A stretch of 64,000 nt of DNA from Paraburkholderia phytofirmans PsJN (GTDB lineage: Bacteria; Pseudomonadota; Gammaproteobacteria; Burkholderiales; Burkholderiaceae). How positions within the stretch are numbered: position 1 is the stretch's first letter; each line of letters starts with the position of its first letter. Under the pieces are notes generated by a model. The model worked only from the letters and a program-made list of their open reading frames with translations, did not search any database and had not been told where the DNA came from. The stretch covers positions 992,001 to 1,056,000 of the forward strand of contig NC_010676.1 of NCBI RefSeq assembly GCF_000020125.1. The letters are read 5' to 3'. This document shows, piece by piece, positions 28,911-37,023 of the stretch. Both the position numbers and the translations under genes were made by a program.

Positions 28911-29858
28911 TCACGTCCACGCGCGCGCGCCGACCAGCAGGCCGGTTTGCGTGTGCGCGTCCCACCAGATCACTCGCAAGAGCGGCGCTTGCTGTGCGAT
29001 CAGCAGCGCCTGCACCGGATCGCTCTCGATGAAATGCGTGACGCCGCCGCGCAATGCGGCCGCGGCTTTGTGCGCGGCGCTGCCGGCGGGACTTTCATCG
29101 TGCGTGTCGGGCGTGCGCATCACCAGTTGCAGATGGCCGAAGCCGTGCCGCGCGAGCCACGCTTCGGTGCGCGCGCGATCCAGCTCCGGCCGGCCGGTGA
29201 TGATCGTGCGAACCTGCTGCAGGTCGATGTCCGGCAGTTCCTCGAACGGCAGCAGCGCATCGCGTTCGGCAAGCGCGGCGGCGAGATCTTCGTCGTAACG
29301 CGCGAGCGGCACGTCGGGCAGCAGAATGCCGTCGAGGTCGATCGCGTAGGTGGCGTATTCGTGATCGTCGGCCATCGCGGGCGCGGCGCCTGATTCGACG
29401 CGCGCCCAGTCGCCGCGATAACGCTCGGTGTACGCCTGGCGCTCCCACGGAAACAACGCGAAGTAGCCGCGCGCGTCGATCGCATAGTCGGGTTGCGTGC
29501 GGCTCAACTCGTCGACGGCGCCGGTCAGGGTTCTGACCACGAGGCCCTGCTGCTGAAGAAACGCGATGCAATCGGTGAGCGTAAAACCGCGCCCGGCGAT
29601 GTCCTCGCACAGCAGCACCGTCGAGCCCGCGGGCGGGATGGGCAGCGTCGAATCCCAGGCGACGGTGCGCGTCAGGCGGTCGTAGCGCAGAAAGGCGACC
29701 GGCGCGCCGACGGCGTGCGAGACCATCAGCGCGAGCGGCGCGCCGCCGCGCAGAATGCCGATCGCCATCGCGAAGCGCTCGGCCAGCAAGGCAGGCTGCA
29801 GCGATTCGATCCAGTGGTCGAGTTGTTCGTACGTCAGGGGCAAAACCGGCTTGTTCAT
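28911..29858 (-). CDS. Phosphoribosyltransferase-HAD phosphatase fusion protein
   Basis: 315 aa with two apparent domains. Residues about 1-140 form a type I phosphoribosyltransferase: the PRPP loop region is LLCEDIAGRGFTLTD (82-96), preceded by RGGAPLALMVSHAVGAPVAF. Residues about 168-310 look like a HAD phosphatase: DLDG (Asp174, Asp176), ITGR (220-223), a Lys at 264 and FIESDPVQA. The pairing would make or dephosphorylate a ribosylated or phosphorylated base or sugar. It converges with the helicase gene 16 bp away. Function unknown; PRTase call firm, HAD call good. Confidence 0.78.
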   Translation of the reverse strand: MNKPVLPLTYEQLDHWIESLQPALLAERFAMAIGILRGGAPLALMVSHAVGAPVAFLRYDRLTRTVAWDSTLPIPPAGSTVLLCEDIAGRGFTLTDCIAFLQQQGLVVRTLTGAVDELSRTQPDYAIDARGYFALFPWERQAYTERYRGDWARVESGAAPAMADDHEYATYAIDLDGILLPDVPLARYDEDLAAALAERDALLPFEELPDIDLQQVRTIITGRPELDRARTEAWLARHGFGHLQLVMRTPDTHDESPAGSAAHKAAAALRGGVTHFIESDPVQALLIAQQAPLLRVIWWDAHTQTGLLVGARAWT

Positions 29859-29945
29859 GACTCGTAGGGCGTCGCGTGGCGCGTGTGGGGCGAGCGTCTC
29901 TGATGCGGGAGCGGCAAGCGGCGCGCGCGGCCACGAGCCCCGTTT

Positions 29946-29973
29946 TTGAGACAAAGAATTTTGGCGATATTAT
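29946..29973 (+). promoter_or_regulatory. Sigma-70 promoter for the Moco-fold/hybrid kinase operon
   Basis: TTGAGA, 16 bp, TATTAT: each hexamer matches consensus at five of six places. It lies about 180 bp upstream of the ATG at 30151 and points toward it. Confidence 0.55.
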
Positions 29974-30150
29974 GCATGCGGTTCAAAGATCGCGCGTCGG
30001 GGTGACGCGCGGCGACCCGATGCGCGACGCGAGACCGCGGCCTGTGCAGGGGACAAGAAACAAGCGCCAAGAGGCGGCGGGCCGGCACGGACCAGGCCGG
30101 CGACTATCAGGCCGCCCGCAAGAAGAATAGATAACGGAATAAAAAAGCAT

Positions 30151-30693
30151 ATGACCAAGTCGACCGCCAGGGTGAATGACCGACAACGCGCCGTCACGGG
30201 CGCGCGCTGGGCCGCGGGCCTCATGCTCGCGCTGGCCGCCTGGAACGCGCAGGCTCAGCCGGCGCCGGCGCCTTTATCGCTCGACGTGCAAGGCAAGATC
30301 GGCAAGACTACCGACGCCGCGAACAAGACTTACCACTTCACCGAGGCTCAACTGCTCGCGCTGCCGGTCCATTCGATCACGACCTCGACCACGTGGACCC
30401 CGCGTTCCACCTTCACAGGACCGTTGCTGGCGGATATTCTGAAGACAGTCGGCGCCACTGGCAGCCAGGTCGAGATCCATACGCTCGACGACTATACCTA
30501 CACCATTCCGGTGTCGGACTGCGATCGCTACGGCGTGGTGGTTGCGTACAGCATGAACGGCCGGCGTCTGAAGATCAGCGACTTCGGGCCGCTGTTCCTT
30601 ATCTATCCGCGCGATGCGTTCCCGGATGAACTCGCGGGCGCCTCGGGCGATTCGAAATTCGTATGGCAGATCAAGGCACTCATCGTCAAATAA
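30151..30693 (+). CDS. Secreted molybdopterin-oxidoreductase-fold protein
   Basis: 180 aa with a long basic N-region and signal peptide (AAGLMLALAAWNAQAQ), then a reduced sulfite-oxidase-type fold: LDVQGKIGK, FTEAQLLALP, TFTGPLLADILKTVGA, LDDYTYTIPVSD, GPLFLIYPRD and a closing FVWQIKALIV. The region where sulfite oxidases carry the molybdenum-binding Cys has none; the only mature Cys is in SDCDRYG. It may therefore be a ligand-binding relative rather than an enzyme. Its TAA overlaps the ATG of the hybrid kinase (TAATG), which suggests that it is the sensor partner of the kinase. Confidence 0.8.
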   Translation: MTKSTARVNDRQRAVTGARWAAGLMLALAAWNAQAQPAPAPLSLDVQGKIGKTTDAANKTYHFTEAQLLALPVHSITTSTTWTPRSTFTGPLLADILKTVGATGSQVEIHTLDDYTYTIPVSDCDRYGVVVAYSMNGRRLKISDFGPLFLIYPRDAFPDELAGASGDSKFVWQIKALIVK

Positions 30694-32516
30694 TGCGCCA
30701 TCCGTGGCGCCGTGCGTTCTATGTGCTGATCTGGCTGACCGCGCTCGCGGCGCCAGTTGGCGCGATCGGCTATCTCTTGTACGCGAATCTGCTGAACCCG
30801 CGCGCCACCGAGCAGTTGACTGGTTCGTACGACGGCTTCTATTGGGACGCCGCGCAATTGCAGATCGCCTACGCGCGCTTCGAAAATCAGCTATTGCTGT
30901 ATCAGTCGGGCGTCGACGACGACTACCAGCGGCTGATGCTGCGCTATCAGTTGCTGCAATCGAAGCTGCACGTGATGGCCGGTTCCACTCGCCGGTTGAC
31001 TACGCAGCTTTCTCTGCTGCAACGGCAACTGGACGAAATCCATTCGCTCGATCAATTACTCGGCGGCATCGAACCTGAAGTCGACGCGCTGCCGAAAGAC
31101 CGCAGCCAGGCCAACCAGATCGTCGCGCAACTGCGCCAGCACTGGAACGAAGTCAACGATCTCGCGCTGAGCCGCCGCTTTGCCGACGTCGCCGATCGCG
31201 AGGCGATGAACCGCGATTTCATCAACAAGCGCCGCATGCTGTTCGCCGGCGGCCTGTTGCTGCTGTTGCTGTCGGCGGCGGCGACGCTGCTGCTCGTACT
31301 GAACGGCCGGCGCCGTACACGCCTGATGCGTCAGCAGCACGCGGCGCTCGAAGCCGAGCACCAGGCGAGCCGCGCCGCGCGCGAGGCGAGTCACGCCAAG
31401 GACGCGTTTCTCGGCATGATCAGCCACGAGCTGCGCACGCCGTTGCATGCGATCGTGTCGTCGATCGAATTGCTGGGCTTCAACTACCACTCCGAGGCGG
31501 ACCGCAAGGTGATCCAGCGGCTCGAAACCGCGGGCCGGCATCTGGAAGCGCAGATGAAGGATTTGACCGACTACGCGCGCCTCGGCGCCGGCAAGCTCGA
31601 ATTGCGTTACGAGCATTTCGAGCCGCGCGAACTGCTGGCGTCGATCGTCGATGAACACGCGATGGCGGCCGCCGCGCGCGGTTTGCAACTGGAGAGCGAC
31701 GCGGGCGGCATGAGCGGCCTTGTCGATTCCGACCCGCACCGCATTCGCCAGATCGTCAACAACCTCGTCACCAACGCGATCCGCTACACCGAAACCGGCA
31801 CCGTGCGCGTGCAGTTGCGGCAGCGGCCGGCGCTGCTGGTTTTCGTCGTCAGCGATACGGGGCCGGGCGTGCCGCAGGCGCAGATTCCGCTGATCTTCCA
31901 GGAGTTCACCCAGCTGGACGCGTCGCGCACGCGGCGCTTCGAGGGCGCCGGCATGGGGCTGACCATCGTGCAGGGACTGGTCAAGCTGTTCGGCGGCACC
32001 GTCGAGGTGGCGAGCAAGCTCGGCGAGGGCACTAGTTTCACCGTGACGATTCCGGTCACGCCGGTCGGCGCCGCGCAGCCGCAGGACGTGGCGGCGCGAG
32101 CCGAGCCAGGCGGCGCGCGTCCGTGCGTGCTGATCGTCGACGACAACCGTCTGATTCGCGAGTCGCTCAGCGAAATGATCGCGCATATGAATTTCGACGC
32201 GCACGCCGTCGCCAATGCCGACGAGGCGCTCGCCTGGCTCGACGCGCACCGCTGCGATGTAGTGTTGCTCGATTTGCATATGCCCGAGCGCGACGGCTAC
32301 ACGTTTCTCGCGGACTTCGCCGCGCGCGGCGGGCCGTCCGCTGGTGTGCCGGTGATCGTGGTCAGCGCGTACGCGCCGGAGCCGGAAGCGGCCGGAAAGG
32401 CAGAAGAGGGAGATGGCGGCTCGCAGCCGTTCTTCGACGCGTTATTAAAGCCGGTACATTACGAGGAGCTGCGCAGCGCGTTGCAGCGGGCGTTGGCTTC
32501 GCGGCATACGGTGTGA
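30693..32516 (+). CDS. Hybrid sensor histidine kinase/response regulator
   Basis: 607 aa. TM1 about residues 8-30, a helical periplasmic region of about 150 residues, TM2 about 183-205, a coiled linker, the phosphoacceptor His245 in ISHELRTPLHA, the ATPase domain (NNLVTNAIRYT, DTGPGVP, GAGMGLTIV), and a C-terminal receiver (IVDDN, Asp527 in LLDLHMP, VSAY, LLKP). The periplasmic part is helical like four-helix sensors and has no other named domain. The start at 30693 overlaps the stop of the Moco-fold gene; an ATG at 30663 is in frame but less likely. It probably phosphorylates the converging BetR-receiver protein. Confidence 0.92.
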   Translation: MRHPWRRAFYVLIWLTALAAPVGAIGYLLYANLLNPRATEQLTGSYDGFYWDAAQLQIAYARFENQLLLYQSGVDDDYQRLMLRYQLLQSKLHVMAGSTRRLTTQLSLLQRQLDEIHSLDQLLGGIEPEVDALPKDRSQANQIVAQLRQHWNEVNDLALSRRFADVADREAMNRDFINKRRMLFAGGLLLLLLSAAATLLLVLNGRRRTRLMRQQHAALEAEHQASRAAREASHAKDAFLGMISHELRTPLHAIVSSIELLGFNYHSEADRKVIQRLETAGRHLEAQMKDLTDYARLGAGKLELRYEHFEPRELLASIVDEHAMAAAARGLQLESDAGGMSGLVDSDPHRIRQIVNNLVTNAIRYTETGTVRVQLRQRPALLVFVVSDTGPGVPQAQIPLIFQEFTQLDASRTRRFEGAGMGLTIVQGLVKLFGGTVEVASKLGEGTSFTVTIPVTPVGAAQPQDVAARAEPGGARPCVLIVDDNRLIRESLSEMIAHMNFDAHAVANADEALAWLDAHRCDVVLLDLHMPERDGYTFLADFAARGGPSAGVPVIVVSAYAPEPEAAGKAEEGDGGSQPFFDALLKPVHYEELRSALQRALASRHTV

Positions 32517-32598
32517 TGCGAAGCGTGGGCGGCCGGGCGAAGGTGGGCATCAACCTGAGCACACGCCTTCAGCCGTTTGCCGGCGCGGGTGGGTCCGC

Positions 32599-33453
32599 TT
32601 AAGGCCGGTTCAGCCGCTTCGACAGGTCGGCGACCAGGATCGCCATGCGCGCGGGCTTTTCATAGCACGCGACGTCGTAATTGCGGATCACCTGGCTGAT
32701 CTCCGATTCGCTGGCCTTGCCGGTCAGCAATTCACCAGTCAGCACGAAGATCGGCGCGTCCGGATTTTCCGAGGCGCGCACCGCGCGAATCGCCGCTGCC
32801 GAGGTCTGTGCGCCGAACAGCCAGTCGATCACGACGCCGTCGAACACCTGGGTTTGCAGCTGGTCGGCAAAGGCCGCGAGTCCGTAGATCGCCACTGCCG
32901 CGAAGCCGCTGCGCTCCAGGTAGTCGCGCAGGTTGTCGGCGCTCGCCTGATCGTCGTCGACGACCGCGATGGTCGGCTTGTCGGTTTCGGCGCGGCGCGG
33001 ATAGATCTCGATCTTGTGGACCTCGTACGCGCTCTGATACAGCGTGCCGTCGTGCCGCGCCACGCGCCATTGACCGAGCCGGGAATACGCGACGAATTCC
33101 GGGCGGCTGCCCGCTTCGAGCGCGGCGCCGACCCAGGCCGTGCAGGCCAGTTCGATCGCGCCGATGCTGAACACGGCTTCCTGGGCGATCGCGCCGACCA
33201 TGCCCGGATCGAGCGATTGCGCGCCGAATAGCTGGGCGGCCGGTTCGCCGAACACCTCGGCGACCTTCTTGATTTGCGAGAGCGTCCACGGGCTGTTGCC
33301 GCGCAACTTGCGGTGTCCCTGTGAAAAACTCAGATCGAGGATGCGGCACAGTTCCGTGGTCTGCTGGCGTTTGCCGATTCCGTGCCGGCTCATCAACTCG
33401 CGCACGCGCTCGGCGACTGCGATGGAGTCGGGTGAGTGTGTTTCGTTGGCCAT
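32599..33453 (-). CDS. BetR-domain HTH regulator with C-terminal receiver
   Basis: 284 aa. Residues about 10-100 match the BetR helix-turn-helix family (VRELMSRHGIGKRQQTTELC, ILDLSFSQGHRKLRGNSPWT, LSQIKKVAEVFGE). Residues about 160-282 are a receiver: VVDDD, Asp in GVVIDWLFG, LTGE and EKP. DNA-binding first and receiver last is the reverse of most response regulators. It converges on the hybrid kinase with an 82-bp gap, the likely cognate pair. A tandem ATGCAAAT repeat lies about 75 bp upstream of the start. Confidence 0.87.
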   Translation of the reverse strand: MANETHSPDSIAVAERVRELMSRHGIGKRQQTTELCRILDLSFSQGHRKLRGNSPWTLSQIKKVAEVFGEPAAQLFGAQSLDPGMVGAIAQEAVFSIGAIELACTAWVGAALEAGSRPEFVAYSRLGQWRVARHDGTLYQSAYEVHKIEIYPRRAETDKPTIAVVDDDQASADNLRDYLERSGFAAVAIYGLAAFADQLQTQVFDGVVIDWLFGAQTSAAAIRAVRASENPDAPIFVLTGELLTGKASESEISQVIRNYDVACYEKPARMAILVADLSKRLNRP

Positions 33454-33757
33454 ACTGCGTGAGAATCCGCCGTCTTAAAGGGTGCTGGGGAGTGCGATAC
33501 GGGCAGGCGCGGCGCGGCCATGCACATGCAAATATGCAAATGCGCAGGGAACGCGGCGTCGCAGGGGACAGCAAATGTACCGTAAAAAGTATCGCAGTCT
33601 GTCGTTTTGTACGACCGCCGTCGGGCCCGTCAATGCAGGAGTCGAAACGGACCGGTTTGGCGATCTTTTTATGCATTTAGCATCAATCTATTTTACCGAT
33701 GAAACCTCGCTGTATCCGAAGAGAAATATGTCACGCGATGCCAGCCGTCCGAAACCT
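33454..33757. other. Intergenic region between the BetR-receiver gene and hipA
   Basis: Holds the minus-strand promoter of the BetR-receiver gene and the 3' flank of hipA. AT content rises at 33665-33735. No gene and no clear terminator seen. Confidence 0.4.
33526..33541. repeat. Tandem ATGCAAAT repeat upstream of the BetR-receiver gene
   Basis: Two head-to-tail copies of ATGCAAAT, preceded by a related ATGCACATGC. It lies 73-88 bp upstream of the start codon and could be an autoregulatory site. Confidence 0.45.
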
Positions 33758-35098
33758 CTAGCCAGCAGACATCGTGCCGAGCTTCGCCGCCGAGTTTTTC
33801 AGGCCTTTGAAAATCCGTTCGGCGACCTTGGCCGGAAAACGTTCGGGCAATTCCGCGGAGACCCGCTCGATCACGCCGGGAGTCTGCTCGATCAACCGCT
33901 GGATCAGCGGTTCCGCGTCCGCGCCGTACGAGCACTTCAGCGCCATGGTGTTGAAGTGCCGCCGCTGCACGTCGCGAAACGCGTCGTGCTTGCTGCGCGA
34001 CCACATGCCCATGGCGAGCCGCGCCTTGAACCATGACCACTGGTTCGGGCCGCTGCCTTCCACCGGCCAGATCGACATCACGTCGTAAAGCGGTGTGAGC
34101 CGGTAGTGGCCACCCGCCAGCAGGCGGATGCTGAAATTCTTGGCGTGGCCGTCCGGCGCCGCCAGCATCCAGAACAGAATCTGGCTCGCCAGCAGCGTCT
34201 CGATGTCCTGCCGCGCCTCGACCGATTGCTGCAGAATTCGCGCGAGGTCGAGCACACCAGGGCCGCCTTCGTTTTCGTATTTGCGATGCGACGGCACGCC
34301 GTACACCTGGCAGAAGTCTTCCTGCGGCAGACGCAGCAGCCATTGCCCGCTCGAATGCATTTGCCGGTCGAAGCGCTCGACACTCAATACCCGCTGTTTG
34401 CCGAACGTCATGATCTCCGTATTGGCGACCGGCAGGCCGTAGGCGCGCAGAATCCGCAGACAGAGCCACTCGTTTTCGACCGAGGTGCTGAGGTCGGCGA
34501 GCTTGTTGCCGACAAGGCCGAGCGGCAGCTTGAAAATGTGCGTGGTGGGCGTGGCGCCATGCGGCCGCTGCCACTTGCCGTCATGCCACAGCAGCGCGGT
34601 TTTTTCCTGCGCGCCGGCGAGCGAGATGCGGAAATCGTCCGTCTGGTCTGGTGCGCCGAGCGCGGGGTTGCCGACCGTGCGCGCCAGCATGGTCTCGATT
34701 TCGCTGTCAGTGAGCGGCGTGCCCTCGATTTGCTCGACGCCTTGCGGCACGTCGTCTTCGGCGAGCAGCTGGACGGCGCCCACGCAGTCGCGGCCGATGG
34801 CTTGCAGCAGATCGAACGCATCGAGCGTCTCGGTCTGGTAGCGTTGGGCGATGCGCTTTCGGATCGCCTCGCTGTCGGGCAGCAGGTTGTCGAAATAGTT
34901 GAGAACGCGCGGGCCTTTTTGCGCCAGATTGCCCGGCGTGAACGGCAGCGACAGCGACAGCGGCCGTCCCGCCGGCGAGGCGACCCACGCGGGATCGTAG
35001 GCGAGCTCCATGGGCCCGCGAGCGGGCAGGCGCCAGACGCCGACGCGCTCGCCGTTGGCCCATACCGACAGTGCGCGTGAGTGAGTTTGGCGACCCAT
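33758..35098 (-). CDS. hipA: HipA-type serine/threonine kinase toxin
   Basis: 446 aa. The N-terminal subdomain reads WANGERVGVWRL and LSLSLPF; then SLAGAQEKTALL, the loop GATPTTHIFKLP, LSVERFDR, catalytic DGHAKN (Asp316, Asn321) and LYDVMS with the metal-binding Asp. In E. coli HipA phosphorylates glutamyl-tRNA synthetase and causes persistence; the target here is unknown. ATG at 35098 follows the hipB TGA by 2 nt, so the genes are coupled. Length fits the long HipA class, all kinase motifs intact. Confidence 0.93.
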   Translation of the reverse strand: MGRQTHSRALSVWANGERVGVWRLPARGPMELAYDPAWVASPAGRPLSLSLPFTPGNLAQKGPRVLNYFDNLLPDSEAIRKRIAQRYQTETLDAFDLLQAIGRDCVGAVQLLAEDDVPQGVEQIEGTPLTDSEIETMLARTVGNPALGAPDQTDDFRISLAGAQEKTALLWHDGKWQRPHGATPTTHIFKLPLGLVGNKLADLSTSVENEWLCLRILRAYGLPVANTEIMTFGKQRVLSVERFDRQMHSSGQWLLRLPQEDFCQVYGVPSHRKYENEGGPGVLDLARILQQSVEARQDIETLLASQILFWMLAAPDGHAKNFSIRLLAGGHYRLTPLYDVMSIWPVEGSGPNQWSWFKARLAMGMWSRSKHDAFRDVQRRHFNTMALKCSYGADAEPLIQRLIEQTPGVIERVSAELPERFPAKVAERIFKGLKNSAAKLGTMSAG

Positions 35099-35100
35099 GC

Positions 35101-35355
35101 TCACCACTCGATCAACGGTGTGGGGCCGGGCAACGTCTGGCTCTTGTCGAGCAGTTGCAATTGCAGACCGTAGACGCCGCACAAGGCCAGCAATTGTGCG
35201 AGGGTGAGGGCGGCGGCGTCGGTTTCGAATGCCGAAATACGGCTCTGGCTGACGCCGATCCGCGCGGCGGCCTCGGCTTGGGTGAGGCCGGCTTGCCGCC
35301 GGCTGGCGGCAAGCACCTGGGCTATCTGGTCCGGCGTGGCGATGAGGTGAAGCAT
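35101..35355 (-). CDS. hipB: HipB-type antitoxin, XRE family
   Basis: 84-aa HTH protein: LAASRRQAGLTQAEAAARIG, then VSQSRISAFETD and a hydrophobic C-terminal half. It should neutralise HipA and repress the operon. The start codon lies 8 bp from the nearest of five operators. No Shine-Dalgarno sequence precedes the ATG. Confidence 0.92.
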   Translation of the reverse strand: MLHLIATPDQIAQVLAASRRQAGLTQAEAAARIGVSQSRISAFETDAAALTLAQLLALCGVYGLQLQLLDKSQTLPGPTPLIEW

Positions 35356-35384
35356 GGCAGATTATCCGCGACACGAATAAACGC

Positions 35385-35413
35385 ACTTTATGCGCCACAC
35401 GAATATTTGTCAA
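35385..35413 (-). promoter_or_regulatory. hipBA promoter
   Basis: On the minus strand TTGACA (35413-35408), 17 bp, TAAAGT (35390-35385). The -35 is a perfect consensus and lies in the centre of the palindrome; operator two fills the spacer, so bound HipB would block the polymerase. Confidence 0.6.
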
Positions 35414-35435
35414 ATATTCGTGTGGCGCATATTTT
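35407..35435 (+). promoter_or_regulatory. Divergent promoter in the hipB operator array
   Basis: TTGTCA (35407-35412), 17 bp, TATTTT (35430-35435) on the plus strand, the mirror of the hipBA promoter, with operator three in its spacer. It points toward the FAD oxidoreductase at 35638, about 200 bp on. Confidence 0.4.
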
Positions 35436-35637
35436 GCGAATATCTGTGTGGCGAATAAAACGCAAATATCTGTGTGGCGAATAAGCGGCGCGAATTGTTG
35501 TAAAGGGCCGTGAACGGGCGTGAGCACCGCTGCGCTCGCGCTTTGCCGCGCCTACCGCCGGTCGTCAGCCACACGGGCATTGCGGACAATCAGGCTGCCT
35601 GCGAAGATTACGCCCACACTTAAAACCTGCCTGTTCG

Positions 35638-36978
35638 ATGACCACGACTTACCCGCTGCACGCAAACTTCACTTCCGCCGACCAGGCGTTCCCGAAACAT
35701 GCCGATGTCGTGATCGCCGGCGCCGGCATCATGGGTTGCGCGGCCGCCTACTATCTGGCGCGCCGCGGCCTCTCGGTGGTGGTGCTCGACAAATCGCGGA
35801 TCGCCGGGCAGCAGTCGTCGCGGGCATGGGGATTCGTGCGCCAGCAGGGCCGGGAGTCCGCCGAAGTGCCGCTCATGATGGCCGCCATCCCGCTGTGGAA
35901 ACAACTCGAAAGCGAGTTGAACTTCGATCTCGAATGGCGTCAGGGCGGCTGTCTCTACGTCGCGACCGGCGAGGAGGACTGGGCCTCGTTCCAGCAATGG
36001 ATGGACGTCGCGCGTCAACATGGCCTCGACACTCGCACGCTCGATCGCAAGCAGATCGACACGGTCGTGACCGGCATGCACGCGCCCGCGCTCGGCGGCC
36101 TCTACACGCCGAGCGACGGCCAGGCGGAACCGCGCCGCGCCGCAGCTGCCTTTGCGGCGCGGGCGAGGGAAGCCGGCGCACTGTTCTTCGAAGGCTGCGG
36201 CGTGATCGGCGTCGAACGCGCGGGCGGCGCGATTGCCGGCGTGGTCACCGAGCGTGGCACGCTGCGCACTTCGCGCTTCATCTGCGCGGCCGGCGCGAGC
36301 AGCTGGCGTCTGCTCAAAACGCTCGGGCTCGAACTGCCGCAGCAGGCGGTGCGCGGCACCTGCATGCGCACCAATCCGCTGCCACGCATCACCGCGTCGA
36401 CGTTCTGGGGCCACGGCCTCGGCGTGCGGCAACGCGCGAACGGCGCGATCAATCTCGCCGACGACATGCAGGTCGACGTCGACATGACGCTCGGCCACTT
36501 CCGCGCGCTCAAGTGGTTCTTGCCGGAGTTGTGGGCGCAGCGCGAGAAGTTCAGCTTCCATCTGAACGGCGCGAGCCTGCGTGATCTGCGCGAGCGTTTG
36601 CCGGGCGGCGTGCCGAAACACGAGCGCGTGCTGCATCCGCGTGACCCGCATCCGCAGCCGAACGCGGGCCACGCGCCGCGTGCGTTGAAAAAACTGCGCG
36701 CCTTGTTCCCGGCGTTGAAAGATGCGCAGGTGGTCGAATCGTGGGCCGGCCTGATCGACGTGCTGCCCGACGGCATTCCGGTGATCGACGCGCCGCCGCA
36801 GGTCAGCGGCCTGACCATCGCCACCGGTTTTTGCGGCCACGGTTTCGCGATGGGACCGATCGTCGGCAAACTGCTCGCGGAAATGAACGATGGCGGCGAG
36901 GCGTCGCTCGATCTGTCGGCGTTTCGTTTGCAACGTTTCTTCGACGGCACGATGCAGCGGCCGCGCAGCATGCTGTAA
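35638..36978 (+). CDS. FAD-dependent oxidoreductase (DAO family)
   Basis: 446 aa. ADVVIAGAGIMGCAAAYYLA is the FAD-binding Gly motif, followed by RIAGQQSSRAWGFVRQQGRE and, near the end, AGLIDVLPDGIPVI and GFCGHGFAMGP, typical of D-amino-acid oxidase/glycine oxidase-like proteins. It probably oxidises an amine or amino acid. There is no clear ribosome-binding site before the ATG. Upstream lies the hipB operator array; downstream, 45 bp away, a peptidase gene likely in the same operon. Confidence 0.88.
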   Translation: MTTTYPLHANFTSADQAFPKHADVVIAGAGIMGCAAAYYLARRGLSVVVLDKSRIAGQQSSRAWGFVRQQGRESAEVPLMMAAIPLWKQLESELNFDLEWRQGGCLYVATGEEDWASFQQWMDVARQHGLDTRTLDRKQIDTVVTGMHAPALGGLYTPSDGQAEPRRAAAAFAARAREAGALFFEGCGVIGVERAGGAIAGVVTERGTLRTSRFICAAGASSWRLLKTLGLELPQQAVRGTCMRTNPLPRITASTFWGHGLGVRQRANGAINLADDMQVDVDMTLGHFRALKWFLPELWAQREKFSFHLNGASLRDLRERLPGGVPKHERVLHPRDPHPQPNAGHAPRALKKLRALFPALKDAQVVESWAGLIDVLPDGIPVIDAPPQVSGLTIATGFCGHGFAMGPIVGKLLAEMNDGGEASLDLSAFRLQRFFDGTMQRPRSML

Positions 36979-37023
36979 AACCCGCGCCTCTCGACCAACC
37001 CCAACCAACCCCAAACACCGCCA

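Larger units (their letters stand above)
35363..35483. promoter_or_regulatory. Array of five hipB operators at 26-bp spacing
   Basis: Five 17-bp sites start at 35363, 35389, 35415, 35441 and 35467, exactly 26 bp apart. Consensus TATTCGTGTGGCGnATA; the first two lie in reverse orientation, the last three forward. Sites two and three are perfect inverted copies, and with the TTTGTCAAA between them form a 43-bp palindrome (35389-35431). Sites four and five are identical. Half-sites TAT...ATA resemble the TATCC-N8-GGATA type of E. coli HipB; the first site even starts TATCC. The pattern is read directly; HipB binding is inferred. Confidence 0.88.

Noticed and set aside
30663..30692. Earlier in-frame ATG for the hybrid kinase
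   Set aside because: It would overlap the Moco-fold gene by 31 bp; the TAATG junction at 30691-30695 and immediate basic/hydrophobic N-terminus favour the later start.
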